DNA of 64,000 nucleotides. Origin: Devosia naphthalenivorans. GTDB lineage: Bacteria > Pseudomonadota > Alphaproteobacteria > Rhizobiales > Devosiaceae. The DNA lies in the NCBI RefSeq assembly GCF_003056355.1, contig NZ_PYVW01000002.1, positions 434,001-498,000 of the forward strand, given 5' to 3'. Position 1 is the stretch's first letter. The number at the start of each line of letters is the position of its first letter. Positions 55,873 to 64,000 of the stretch are shown here, piece by piece. The notes under the pieces were generated by a model, which was not told the DNA's origin, made no database searches, and was given only the letters and a program-made list of their open reading frames with translations. The position numbers and the translations under genes are program-made.

Positions 55873-56340
55873 TCAGAGCATAAGCTTGAAGCCTTCGTGG
55901 CTCTGCTCGAAGCCGAGCTTCATGTAGAAGCGGTGGGCATCCTTGCGGACCTTGTTGGAGGTCAGTTGGACCATGCCGCAGCCCACTTCACGGCAGCGCT
56001 CGATCGCCCATTGCACCATCTGCGTGCCAAGGCCGGTTCCGCGCTGGTCGGCGCGGATATGGACGTTTTCGAGGACGCCGCGCTTCATGCCGAAACGCGG
56101 CAGGCCGGGAATGACGCTGATCTGGAGCGTGCCGATCACCTCGCCATCTTTCTCCGCCACGATCAGGCGATGATTGGGATCGGCGGCGATTTCGTCAAAC
56201 GCGGCGCGGTAGCGGGAATCAGCGAGGCTCGCGGGATCGAGCGGTGGCGTTTCGCTGCCGCGCCAGTCACCGGCATGACTGAGGGTGAGCATAGCTGCGA
56301 TGTCGTCAGGCGTTGCGTCGCGGAAGGTGAGTTGGCTCAT
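55873..56340 (-). CDS. GNAT-family N-acetyltransferase
   Basis: This 155-residue protein has an acceptor region (FRDATPDDIAAMLTLSHAGDW) and the acetyl-CoA motif HIRADQRGTGLGTQMVQWA near 103-121, with the RGTGLG pyrophosphate loop. The end (RKDAHRFYMKLGFEQSHEGFK) is typical of aminoacyl or amine acetyltransferases. The ATG at 56340 overlaps the ABC permease stop by 4 bp. Confidence 0.88.
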   Translation of the reverse strand: MSQLTFRDATPDDIAAMLTLSHAGDWRGSETPPLDPASLADSRYRAAFDEIAADPNHRLIVAEKDGEVIGTLQISVIPGLPRFGMKRGVLENVHIRADQRGTGLGTQMVQWAIERCREVGCGMVQLTSNKVRKDAHRFYMKLGFEQSHEGFKLML

Positions 56341-57868
56341 GGGTTTCGTCTTGGGCTGATAAGCTTGGCCAGAAGGAGTACGAGAACTGCCACGATGGCG
56401 GGACCTACGGCAAGCCATGGCTGGGCCACGAGCAGCGCGCCAGTGCCCGCCCACATGATGGACGCGAAAGCCTCGCTCAAGGTGGCGGCGCGGGAAGCAA
56501 CCTGCCGGCGGCGGAACATGGAGCGCTTGGCGGCGACGCGGAACCAGAGCTGGATGGCGGTGGCGGAACCGGCCGACAGCGTGGCGCAGAATGCGGTGAC
56601 CAGCGCTGCATAGGGCGACGTCAGCGCCATCAGCGCAAGGAGCGGCAGGAGCACGATGGCAATCACGATCAGGACAGCTTCGATCTTGGCGCGGAGCACG
56701 GTGCGGGGATGCACCGGGGCTGTCACCACTAGGTCGTGCGCATCCTCGCCCGAAATGGCGAGCCAGGAGAGACCTCCCGCCAATTGGCCTGCGGCCATGA
56801 CCAGCACGGGCACGACGACGACGAGAGCGCCGGCACTGTCGCCAAAATTCATCCAGAGCAACAGGGCTGGCGGCACCAGATAGAGGATCTGCATCAGGGT
56901 CTGTGACAATAGCCATGGGTCGCGCTGCAGCAGCCGCCATTCCTTGAGGCGGAGTACGTGGCGCTGCGATCCGGAGCGAAAGGCGCGCCTGGAGGGCCGG
57001 CGCTGGCTGCGTATGTGGTTGAGCCCCGCAGCGGAGATGGCATGATGGCCGAAGCTGGATGCCGTGAGCGCAATGGTGAGCAACAGGGTACCGAGGCCGG
57101 TCACCAGTACCAGCGCGAGGGCAGGCCAATCGCCCATGGCGGCTTGGGCGGGGAGCCAGAGCGGGCTGCCGAGCGCGGGTGCGGAGGCTACCAAGTCAGC
57201 GGATTGGAACAGGGCAAAGCGGGACATGTTGCCATAGTGGAGGATTGCTGCGGCCTGAACGCCGATGACGAAGCCAGCGCCTACAAGGGCCGCAACGATT
57301 TGCGCGATGAGGCGGGTTCGTTTGGGGCCGACGAAGCGGAACAGGGCCATGGTGATGGTCAGCGCAATGGCGGTCGATAGAGCACCCAGTCCCGCAAGAA
57401 CCCCGTAGGCTGCCAGCCAGTGGGGACCATCGAGGAAGACCAGCATGTTGATCAGGGGACTTGCCAGCATGCCGGTGAGCACGATCGTCGTCAGCGCCAC
57501 TGATGACGTGCGGACGGCGAAGAGCTTGCGGGAGGAGGCGGGGGAAGAGAGGATGAGATCGAGATCGGAGCGCGCATAATAGACGCGGGTGACCGACTCC
57601 AGCGCCTGCGACAGCATCACCGTCCAAAACAGCATGCCGGTTCCGGTGAGCATGACGAGGGTAGTTTTGTCGGCGACGATGCCGCTCTTGACCCAGGGCA
57701 GGACCAGCCCGAACGCCATGAGATGCAGCACGACGGTGACAGCCGCGAGGAAGACCGCCAGGCCGATGCCGCGAGCACGGCGGCCGCCGGTCATCATGGC
57801 GATCCATTCGCGCCAGGCCAGGTTCAGTTCGTGGCGAACGAACCAGCCAAAGCTTGCCGGTGCGATGC

Positions 57869-57872
<4 letters not shown>
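56337..57872 (-). CDS. ABC exporter membrane subunit
   Basis: This 511-residue protein has about 12 hydrophobic segments in two clusters separated by a basic loop (RSQRRPSRRAFRSGSQRHVL, near 285-305), as in ABC-2-type permeases fused as two halves. It partners with the overlapping ATPase gene upstream. Substrate unknown. Cotranscribed with the GNAT gene by ATGA overlap. Confidence 0.85.
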
Positions 57873-58612
<740 letters not shown>

Positions 58613-58772
58613 GCGGGCACTCCGGCAGGGTCGGTCCAGGATAGCGCTGACGTCTTTCGTCGCGGTGAAGGGGGATCGTTAAGATTTACCCTAAACGCGT
58701 CGGCTGTACGGAAGACGGAACGGACGGCATTGCTGATCGTTGATGCTCCAAATCAAAACCGGAGTTGAATAG

Positions 58773-58973
58773 ATGGCGCCTCTAGATCGTGAAACTGTCG
58801 TTGTAGACCGTGGTGGCCCGGGTGCGGGGGGGATCATTATCGGCCTGATCGTGGCCATTGCCCTGATCGCGATCGCCTATCTGGTGTTCTTCAACAACAA
58901 TGGCGGCGGTGGCGGCACGGTGGACGTGGACGTTCCCGCGGTCAGCGTCGATGTGGCGCCAGACGGGCAGTAG
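58773..58973 (+). CDS. Small membrane-anchored protein
   Basis: This 66-residue protein has one membrane segment near 23-40 (IIIGLIVAIALIAIAYLVFF) after a polar start, then a Gly-rich linker and the acidic tail TVDVDVPAVSVDVAP. It is a plausible gene by frame and terminator. The tail resembles small stress-linked Rhizobiales proteins, but I could not place it. A terminator follows. Confidence 0.6.
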   Translation: MAPLDRETVVVDRGGPGAGGIIIGLIVAIALIAIAYLVFFNNNGGGGGTVDVDVPAVSVDVAPDGQ

Positions 58974-58988
58974 CTCTGCCGATCAAAT

Positions 58989-59020
58989 AAAAAGGGCGCC
59001 CAGCAAGGCGCCCTTTTTTA
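58989..59020. terminator. Bidirectional terminator
   Basis: GGGCGCC and GGCGCCC form a 7-bp stem around CAGCAA, with A-rich sequence on one side and TTTTTT on the other. It separates the small membrane gene and ohr, and can serve both. Confidence 0.88.
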
Positions 59021-59034
59021 TTGGCGATTGATAC

Positions 59035-59469
59035 TCAGGCGACGGTCAGCTTGACGTCGACATTGCCGCGGGTGGCGTTGGAATAGGGGCAGACCGTGTG
59101 GGCCTTTTCCACCAGCGCCTGGGCTTGGTCGTGTTCCATGCCGGGGACATTGACCTTCAGCTCGACCGCGATGTTGAAGCCCGATCCATTGGCATTGTCA
59201 CCAAAGGAAACGGCTGCGTCGATGGTGGTTTCGTCTGGAATCTTGACCTTTTCGCCGCGGGCCACAGCCTTGAGGGCGCCCAGGAAGCAGGCCGAATAGC
59301 CAGCTGCGAACAACTGCTCGGGATTGGTGCCGGGGCCGCCATTGCCGCCCATTTCCTTGGGCGTATCGAGGGTGACCGACAGGCGGCCATCATCGGTGGC
59401 GCTGGTGCCGGTGCGGCCGCCAGTGGTGTGGGCATGGGCGGTGTAGACTGCGGATTTAATCGACGACAT
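59035..59469 (-). CDS. ohr: Organic hydroperoxide resistance protein Ohr
   Basis: This 144-residue thiol peroxidase of the Ohr/OsmC family has catalytic Cys in GYSACFLGAL near 61 and resolving Cys in HTVCPYSNATRGN near 125. It reduces organic hydroperoxides with lipoyl or glutathione partners. The ATG at 59469 follows GAGGAG. Divergent from the OhrR-type repressor with a perfect palindrome between. Confidence 0.95.
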   Translation of the reverse strand: MSSIKSAVYTAHAHTTGGRTGTSATDDGRLSVTLDTPKEMGGNGGPGTNPEQLFAAGYSACFLGALKAVARGEKVKIPDETTIDAAVSFGDNANGSGFNIAVELKVNVPGMEHDQAQALVEKAHTVCPYSNATRGNVDVKLTVA

Positions 59470-59508
59470 CGGAAGCTCCTCAGCTTGTGTTCGCAGTACC
59501 AATAGCGA

Positions 59509-59521
59509 ACAATTCAATTGT
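59509..59521. promoter_or_regulatory. OhrR operator
   Basis: ACAATT-C-AATTGT is a perfect palindrome between ohr and ohrR, matching the AT-rich dyads described for OhrR (for example TACAATT-AATTGTA). It is 40 bp upstream of the ohr ATG and 52 bp from the ohrR GTG, so it can repress both. Confidence 0.75.
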
Positions 59522-59573
59522 GTGCAATAGAAATTTCTGTCATATTGCTGATGTCCCTTCGTGGAGGTGCTTC

Positions 59574-60020
59574 GTGGCACAGGCTGATCCGCTCAAACTC
59601 GATTCCATGCTGTGCTTTGCCGTTTATGCGGCCGAGCATGCGTTCACCCGGTTCTACAAGCCCCGGCTTGAAGCACTCGAACTGACCTATCCGCAGTACC
59701 TGGTGTTCCTGGTGCTATGGGAGACAGATGGTATCACCGTCAAAGCGCTGGGGGATAAATTGTTCCTCGATAGCGGCACGATCACGCCGCTGGTCAAGCG
59801 GCTTGAAGCGCGCGGCTTGCTGCGGCGCGAGCGGGACAAGCAGGATGAGCGGCAGGTGCGGATTTATCTGACCGAAGAGGGTAGGGCTCTGCGGGAGAAG
59901 GCGCTGGCGGTGCCGCTGGCTGTCGGCAAGGCGCTGGGTGGTGATGGGGAAGCTGCCGGAATGCTGCGCGAAAGCCTGCATCGGTTGCGCGAACAGCTGG
60001 ATGCCTCCAGCGACAGCTGA
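59574..60020 (+). CDS. ohrR: MarR-family organic-peroxide sensor OhrR
   Basis: This 148-residue winged-helix repressor has the reactive cysteine of OhrR in the motif MLCFAVYAAEHAF near residue 14, and a wing region with RRERDKQDERQVRIYLTEEG. Oxidation of that Cys releases DNA. Starts with GTG at 59574 after GGAGG; the longer frame upstream runs through the operator. The pair is a self-contained peroxide response. Confidence 0.92.
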   Translation: MAQADPLKLDSMLCFAVYAAEHAFTRFYKPRLEALELTYPQYLVFLVLWETDGITVKALGDKLFLDSGTITPLVKRLEARGLLRRERDKQDERQVRIYLTEEGRALREKALAVPLAVGKALGGDGEAAGMLRESLHRLREQLDASSDS

Positions 60021-60023
60021 GCT

Positions 60024-60737
60024 CTATTGCAAGCCGGCGGCGTCCACCATGCCGCCGTCGCAGCCGCCATTTGTGGGGCGGGCATCCATGATGCGGTCGG
60101 CAAAGCTGTCCGGGCCATCGATGTCGCCGGTGAGGCCAATGGTCAATTCGTTGATCAGCCGGCGATTGCCGTCGTTTGTGCAACTGAGCCTGACCCGGTC
60201 TCCGGCGCCCGGCCCGAAGGCAGTGTCGAACGCGGCACGCACGTCGCCCTGCGTCAGCCGCTCGCCGATGGCGCCGGCGAAGAGATCCCGCACGGCCGAG
60301 GCGTTGAGGGCGGCAAGCATATCCACGGAGTCCTGGAAATATTCCTCCGCATCGGTCCGGTAGCAGGTGCCGTGCGTGATCCATTCGTGCCGGTCAAGCG
60401 CCGATTGGGTGCCAGGCATGACCTGATCCAGTTCCTTGCGCAGCGCGGCGGATATTCTGGGCTCGGGCAGTTCGAACCAGTCGCCGTCTTCGTCGAGAGC
60501 GACCGTGCGTGCGTCCACGCCGCAATAGTCACGGGAGCGCGGCTGCGGCCAAAGACCGTGCAGGGCGAAGTTGCCGGCGTCGAAGCGGGCAGTGGTTTGG
60601 GTCTGGCACTCCGGACGGCCGGGCCGGGTCTCGCAGAAGGCGGGTTGCCAGCTGACCGCCAGCACATACTGCGTGCGCTCCTGCGCCATTGCTGCAGTGG
60701 CGAAGAAGGTCAGCAGCAGGGCAAGAAAAGTGCGCAT
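60024..60737 (-). CDS. Secreted ribonuclease T2
   Basis: This 237-residue enzyme begins with a signal peptide (MRTFLALLLTFFATAAMAQ). Active-site motifs FALHGLWP (CAS I) and HEWITHGTC (CAS II) carry the catalytic His residues, and several Cys can form disulfides. RNase T2 cleaves RNA through 2',3'-cyclic phosphate ends. It is adjacent to the CpdB-like phosphodiesterase, which would finish those ends. Convergent with ohrR, 3 bp apart. Confidence 0.92.
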   Translation of the reverse strand: MRTFLALLLTFFATAAMAQERTQYVLAVSWQPAFCETRPGRPECQTQTTARFDAGNFALHGLWPQPRSRDYCGVDARTVALDEDGDWFELPEPRISAALRKELDQVMPGTQSALDRHEWITHGTCYRTDAEEYFQDSVDMLAALNASAVRDLFAGAIGERLTQGDVRAAFDTAFGPGAGDRVRLSCTNDGNRRLINELTIGLTGDIDGPDSFADRIMDARPTNGGCDGGMVDAAGLQ

Positions 60738-60793
60738 GAACGAGGTCTCGAACTGGAGGAGAAGGGGACGGTCCGAAGACCGCCCCCAGAGGG

Positions 60794-62770
60794 TTAGAGC
60801 GTGATGCGATAGATGCCGAAACCGTCGGGGTCAGTCTCGCCGGTGGCTTCGATCTTGATGGCGGTGACATCGTCCACGAAGTCGGCCGCCTTGGGACCGG
60901 TGGCAAACAGCACCGTTGTATCTGGGATGGGCGCAAGCGACCAATTGCTGTCGGCCTTGGGGTCGATCGTGCCGTTCTCCACGATATAGCGGACGATGAT
61001 GTCCCGGTTGGTATCGGGCCCCTTGAAGACGATGACGTCCGGCCCGATGCCGGGGAAGGTACCGCCGCCGCCAGCGCGGTAATTGTTGGTGGCAACGACG
61101 AATTTGGCGGCCGGATCGATCGGGGCGCCGTCATACATCAGGTCCACGATGCGGTTGGCATCGGGGTTGAGCTCTTCCTTGCCATCCGAGGAGTATTTGG
61201 ACGGCTGGGTGAGATCGATCTTGTAGGTGACCCCATCGATCACGTCGTAATTATAGGACGGGAAATCGGGGTTGATGAGTTCGGCGTCGGTGGCGCCAGC
61301 CTCGATCTGGTTGAAGATGCCGGCCGAGCGTTCCAGCCAGTTCTTGACGTCCGCTCCGGTGATGGCGACGGCCTGGATGGTGTTGGGATAGAGGTAAAGG
61401 TCAGCCACATTCTTGATGGCGACAGGGCCGACAGGAACGTCGGTGTAATAGTCCGGGCCGCCACGACCGCCGGCCTTGAAGGGGGCAGCGGCCGACAGGA
61501 TCGGCAGGCTTTCCCATTCGGTGCCCTTCATCATCTGTTCGATGTACCAAATCTGGGCTTGCGAGACGATCTGCACCGACGGATCGTCTGCGACGAGGGC
61601 GAAGTAGGAATAGAGCGGGGCGGCAGTTTCGCCGACGGGCCGGCGAATATAGTCGATGGTTTCCTCGTGATCGGTCTGCGCGGCGGCGGCGACCTCGGCC
61701 TCGTCTTCCACGAGCGCATTGACCTTGCCCTCGACGCGTTCGGAGATCGGGCGGGCTTCGGCGGTGTGAGACACGACCGTCCATTTGCCGTCTGCATCCT
61801 GCTCGAGCAGCAGGTCGATCAGGCCCATGTGCGAACCCCAGAAGCCGGCCATGACGGCGGGCTTGCCGCTGAGCGTGCCCGCTTCGATATCGGCGCCTTC
61901 GATGCCCTCATAGTCGGGGCCGGGGAAGACCAGGTGGTGGTGGCCGGTGAGGACCACATCGATGCCATCAACGGCCGCGAGTTGCAGCGACGCGTTTTCG
62001 GCGCCGGTCGTCTGGTCAGCAGCAATGCCGGAATGCGACAGGGCGATGATGATTTCGGCGCCTTCTTCGCGCATCCTGGGCACGTAGGCGGTCGCGGTTT
62101 CGACGATGTCGCGGGTGTTGACCTTGCCGGTGAGGTGGGTTGCGTCCCAGGTCATGATCTGGGGCGGCAGGAAACCGATGATGCCGACCTTGATGGTCTT
62201 GGTGGCGCCCGAGCCGTCGGTCAGTTCCTTTTCGACGATCAGATAGGGCTGGATATAGGTGTCGTCGCTCAGCGGCTCGGCCGCCAGTTCACCACGCACC
62301 AGATTGGCCGAAACGAACGGGAATTCGGCGCCGCCCAATGCCTTGTCGAGATATTCAAGGCCGTAGTTGAATTCGTGGTTGCCCAAGGTCGCGGCTTCAT
62401 AGCCCAGCGTGTTCATCGCGGCGATGATGGGGTGGACATTGCCTTCGAGACCCTTTTCGTAGGCGATGTAGTCGCCCATCGGATTGCCCTGGATGATGTC
62501 GCCATTGTCGAGCAGCATGGAATTGCCCGCTTCGGCGCGAAGGGCTTCGATCAACGAGGCGGTACGGGCCAGGCCCATCGTGTCGTTGGGCGCATCGGCG
62601 TAATAATCATAGGCGAACACGGCGACGTGCAGGTCCGTGGTCTCGATGATGCGCAAATGGGCCTGGTTGGCCTGCGCCATTGCGGCAAACGGGTGCATCG
62701 CTGCCATGGCTCCTATGCTGGCGGAACCTGCGAGGAATGTACGGCGCGATATCTTGGGCAGGAAATTCAT
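60794..62770 (-). CDS. cpdB: 2',3'-cyclic-nucleotide 2'-phosphodiesterase / 3'-nucleotidase
   Basis: This 658-residue periplasmic enzyme has a Tat-type signal ([16 protein letters not shown]). The metallophosphoesterase domain has [35 protein letters not shown] and GHHHLVFPG motifs, and the C-terminal 5'-nucleotidase domain has [14 protein letters not shown]. It turns 2',3'-cyclic nucleotides into nucleosides and phosphate. Being next to RNase T2, it probably completes extracellular RNA use. Same strand, 56 bp upstream of RNase T2. Confidence 0.93.
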   Translation of the reverse strand: MNFLPKISRRTFLAGSASIGAMAAMHPFAAMAQANQAHLRIIETTDLHVAVFAYDYYADAPNDTMGLARTASLIEALRAEAGNSMLLDNGDIIQGNPMGDYIAYEKGLEGNVHPIIAAMNTLGYEAATLGNHEFNYGLEYLDKALGGAEFPFVSANLVRGELAAEPLSDDTYIQPYLIVEKELTDGSGATKTIKVGIIGFLPPQIMTWDATHLTGKVNTRDIVETATAYVPRMREEGAEIIIALSHSGIAADQTTGAENASLQLAAVDGIDVVLTGHHHLVFPGPDYEGIEGADIEAGTLSGKPAVMAGFWGSHMGLIDLLLEQDADGKWTVVSHTAEARPISERVEGKVNALVEDEAEVAAAAQTDHEETIDYIRRPVGETAAPLYSYFALVADDPSVQIVSQAQIWYIEQMMKGTEWESLPILSAAAPFKAGGRGGPDYYTDVPVGPVAIKNVADLYLYPNTIQAVAITGADVKNWLERSAGIFNQIEAGATDAELINPDFPSYNYDVIDGVTYKIDLTQPSKYSSDGKEELNPDANRIVDLMYDGAPIDPAAKFVVATNNYRAGGGGTFPGIGPDVIVFKGPDTNRDIIVRYIVENGTIDPKADSNWSLAPIPDTTVLFATGPKAADFVDDVTAIKIEATGETDPDGFGIYRITL

Positions 62771-63349
62771 GGATCGTCTCCCGGGTGGTAGTGTTTGGCT
62801 GAACCGAAATAGCGCCCGGGGGCCCCGCGCTCCCGGACAGCCGGATCAGCGATCCGGCGGGTTGGCTCTTGCCGTCCAGAGGTGACGTTCAGATGACGGC
62901 GGCGCGGTGACGGTAAGAAGTTTTGACCGTTCGGTCAATTTGTGACGATGGACGTGCGGAAGCGCCGCCTGGGTGCGGTTTTGGGTCAGCGTGCACGTGG
63001 CGAGGCCCTGCCCCGGTAAGTTTTAGTGTGTGAGACAAAGCCTCGCCACATGCGATGGGATTTGCGGCGCGCACGACTCTGGCTCCGGGCCGCCATAGAC
63101 CCGATAACACTTCCGCTTGCCTGCAGGGATCACGACATCCCCGCCCCATCTGACAACAACACTAGCCGGTTCGCGCGACCCGCTGGGCGTGAGGTTGGTA
63201 TGGGGGAGGATAGCGCAGGGTTTTGGTGCGGGGAGAAGATGGATAGTTTGTCGGGGTTCCATGGATTGTAGATGCAGCTAGCGTGCAGGGAACTGATGGG
63301 CATGTGGCCGACTTGTTGCTAGGGTCGGGGGTAACGGGAGAGTGTTCCA
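62771..63349. other. Gene-free region containing dispersed element B
   Basis: About 580 bases before the metallopeptidase gene. The central part (about 62955-63262) is the second copy of the roughly 300-bp element. The first 180 bases upstream of cpdB and the final 90 bases show no recognised gene or motif. Confidence 0.75.
62955..63262 (+). repeat. Dispersed 300-bp element, copy B
   Basis: Inverted homologue of about 44664-44978. Long identical runs surround the hairpin GTGGCGAGGC/GCCTCGCCAC (62997-63058) and the segment CTGACAACAACACTAGCCGG. Differences include small indels, so no reading frame is preserved. It lies upstream of the YpfJ-type gene. Confidence 0.85.
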
Positions 63350-64000
63350 ATGAAGTGGCGTGGCAGGCAGCAGAGTTCCAACATTGATGATCGCCGTGGA
63401 CGCACGGGCGGCGGCTTGGGGGGACTTGGTGGTCTTGGCCGTGGCGGTGGGATACGGCTGCCCATGGGCGGCGGGCGCGGCTCGCGTGGCGGTATCGGAA
63501 GCCTGATCGGGATTGTGGTGGTGCTCGGCATCATCTGGGTCGTCACCGGCACCAACCCAATGGATATTCTGAGCGGAGGCTCGAGCAGCGGGCCATCATC
63601 TTCGGCCAGTTCATCAAGCCAGTTGCCGGCGAGTGGCGAGGAAGCCGAACTGCGCGATTTCGTGGGCGTCGTGGTCAAGGAAACCGAGGATCTGTGGAGC
63701 GAAGTGTTCGCGCAGCAGAACGAGGATTATCCCGAACCCACAGTGGTGCTGTTTAGCGGCGCTGTGAGCACCGGGTGCGGCGAGGCTGATTCCAGCACCG
63801 GACCGTTTTACTGCCCGAATGACCAGCAGGTTTATATCGACCTGGGCTTTTACGACCAATTGCGCGAGCAGTTCGGCGCGCCGGGCGATTTTGCCCAGGC
63901 CTATGTGCTGGCGCATGAAGTGGGCCATCATATCCAGAACATCACCGGGGTGTTGCCCCAATTCAACCAGCGGCGCCAGGCGATGAGCGCCGAAGACGCC
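63350..64000 (+). CDS. YpfJ-like neutral zinc metallopeptidase (partial)
   Basis: The first 217 codons of a gene that continues past the window. The N-terminus is Arg/Gly-rich, followed by a membrane segment (IGSLIGIVVVLGIIWVVTG, near 48-66), a Ser-rich linker, and the DUF2342-like YpfJ protease domain with the zinc motif HEVGHHIQ near residue 189. The ATG at 63350 follows GGGAGAG. Probably a membrane-tethered periplasmic peptidase of unknown target. Confidence 0.88.
   Translation, partial: MKWRGRQQSSNIDDRRGRTGGGLGGLGGLGRGGGIRLPMGGGRGSRGGIGSLIGIVVVLGIIWVVTGTNPMDILSGGSSSGPSSSASSSSQLPASGEEAELRDFVGVVVKETEDLWSEVFAQQNEDYPEPTVVLFSGAVSTGCGEADSSTGPFYCPNDQQVYIDLGFYDQLREQFGAPGDFAQAYVLAHEVGHHIQNITGVLPQFNQRRQAMSAEDA

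Overview
The window is about 64 kb of GC-rich, densely packed bacterial chromosome. Gene content and order point to an alphaproteobacterium of the Hyphomicrobiales (Rhizobiales), possibly near Devosiaceae. The evidence is a hemF-trmL block divergent from petA-petB-petC followed by apt, an lgt-midA-pgeF-prs-rplY-pth-ychF block, ohr/ohrR, a FlbD-like Fis-type regulator, and two sites matching the CtrA consensus (TTAA-N7-TTAACCAT). The taxonomic call is an inference. No rRNA, tRNA, phage, IS element or CRISPR array was recognised.

Layout. 1-5.8 kb: the 3' end of malate synthase G, adenine deaminase (reverse), a small membrane protein with topoisomerase IB, a xylitol dehydrogenase/SDR pair, and MgtC. 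5.8-9.7 kb: a reverse operon of metallophosphoesterase, MurL-like epimerase, MurD2-like ligase and SMR exporter; this looks like the alternative route for D-glutamate entry into peptidoglycan. 9.8-16.8 kb: Nudix, glutathionyl-hydroquinone reductase, GNAT, CoA pyrophosphatase, CCA transferase, a Cys-less DUF1059 protein, a lone AAA ATPase, hemF and trmL. 17.0-20.6 kb: cytochrome bc1 genes and apt. 21.0-24.6 kb: GFA, VOC, TerC, a secreted protein and two MaoC proteins.

24.8-37.0 kb is a sugar locus. An AraC regulator is divergent from a GH4 glycosidase. Beyond a repeat-rich gap lies an operon for a DppA-like binding protein, two permeases, a fused two-domain ATPase and a second GH4 enzyme, with a divergent MelR/AgpT-like AraC regulator. 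Together these would import and hydrolyse alpha-galactosides such as melibiose or raffinose. A small CtrA-box-preceded Fis-type regulator sits inside the gap.

37.3-49.2 kb: housekeeping genes (ychF, pth, rplY, prs, pgeF, midA, lgt, a UbiK-like gene, a YbjN-domain gene, proC, a cold-shock gene, a TPR methyltransferase, ltaE). 49.3-55.2 kb: carB, a VOC protein, motA and motB. 55.2-60.0 kb: DUF2277, clpS, GNAT, an ABC exporter, and the ohr/ohrR pair with a perfect operator palindrome. 60.0-64.0 kb: a secreted RNase T2 next to a Tat-exported CpdB-type phosphodiesterase/nucleotidase, probably a periplasmic RNA-scavenging pair, then the start of a YpfJ-like zinc metallopeptidase.

Intergenic spaces carry several families of palindromic dispersed repeats. 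The most striking are a roughly 300-bp element present twice in inverted orientation (about 44.66-44.98 and 62.96-63.26 kb), a hairpin with a perfect 30-bp stem at 44.3 kb, and a duplicated composite repeat at 27.3-27.9 kb. No wholly new multi-gene system is evident. The best leads are the MurL/MurD2 operon, the CtrA-linked Fis regulator, the RNase T2/CpdB pair and the inverted element.
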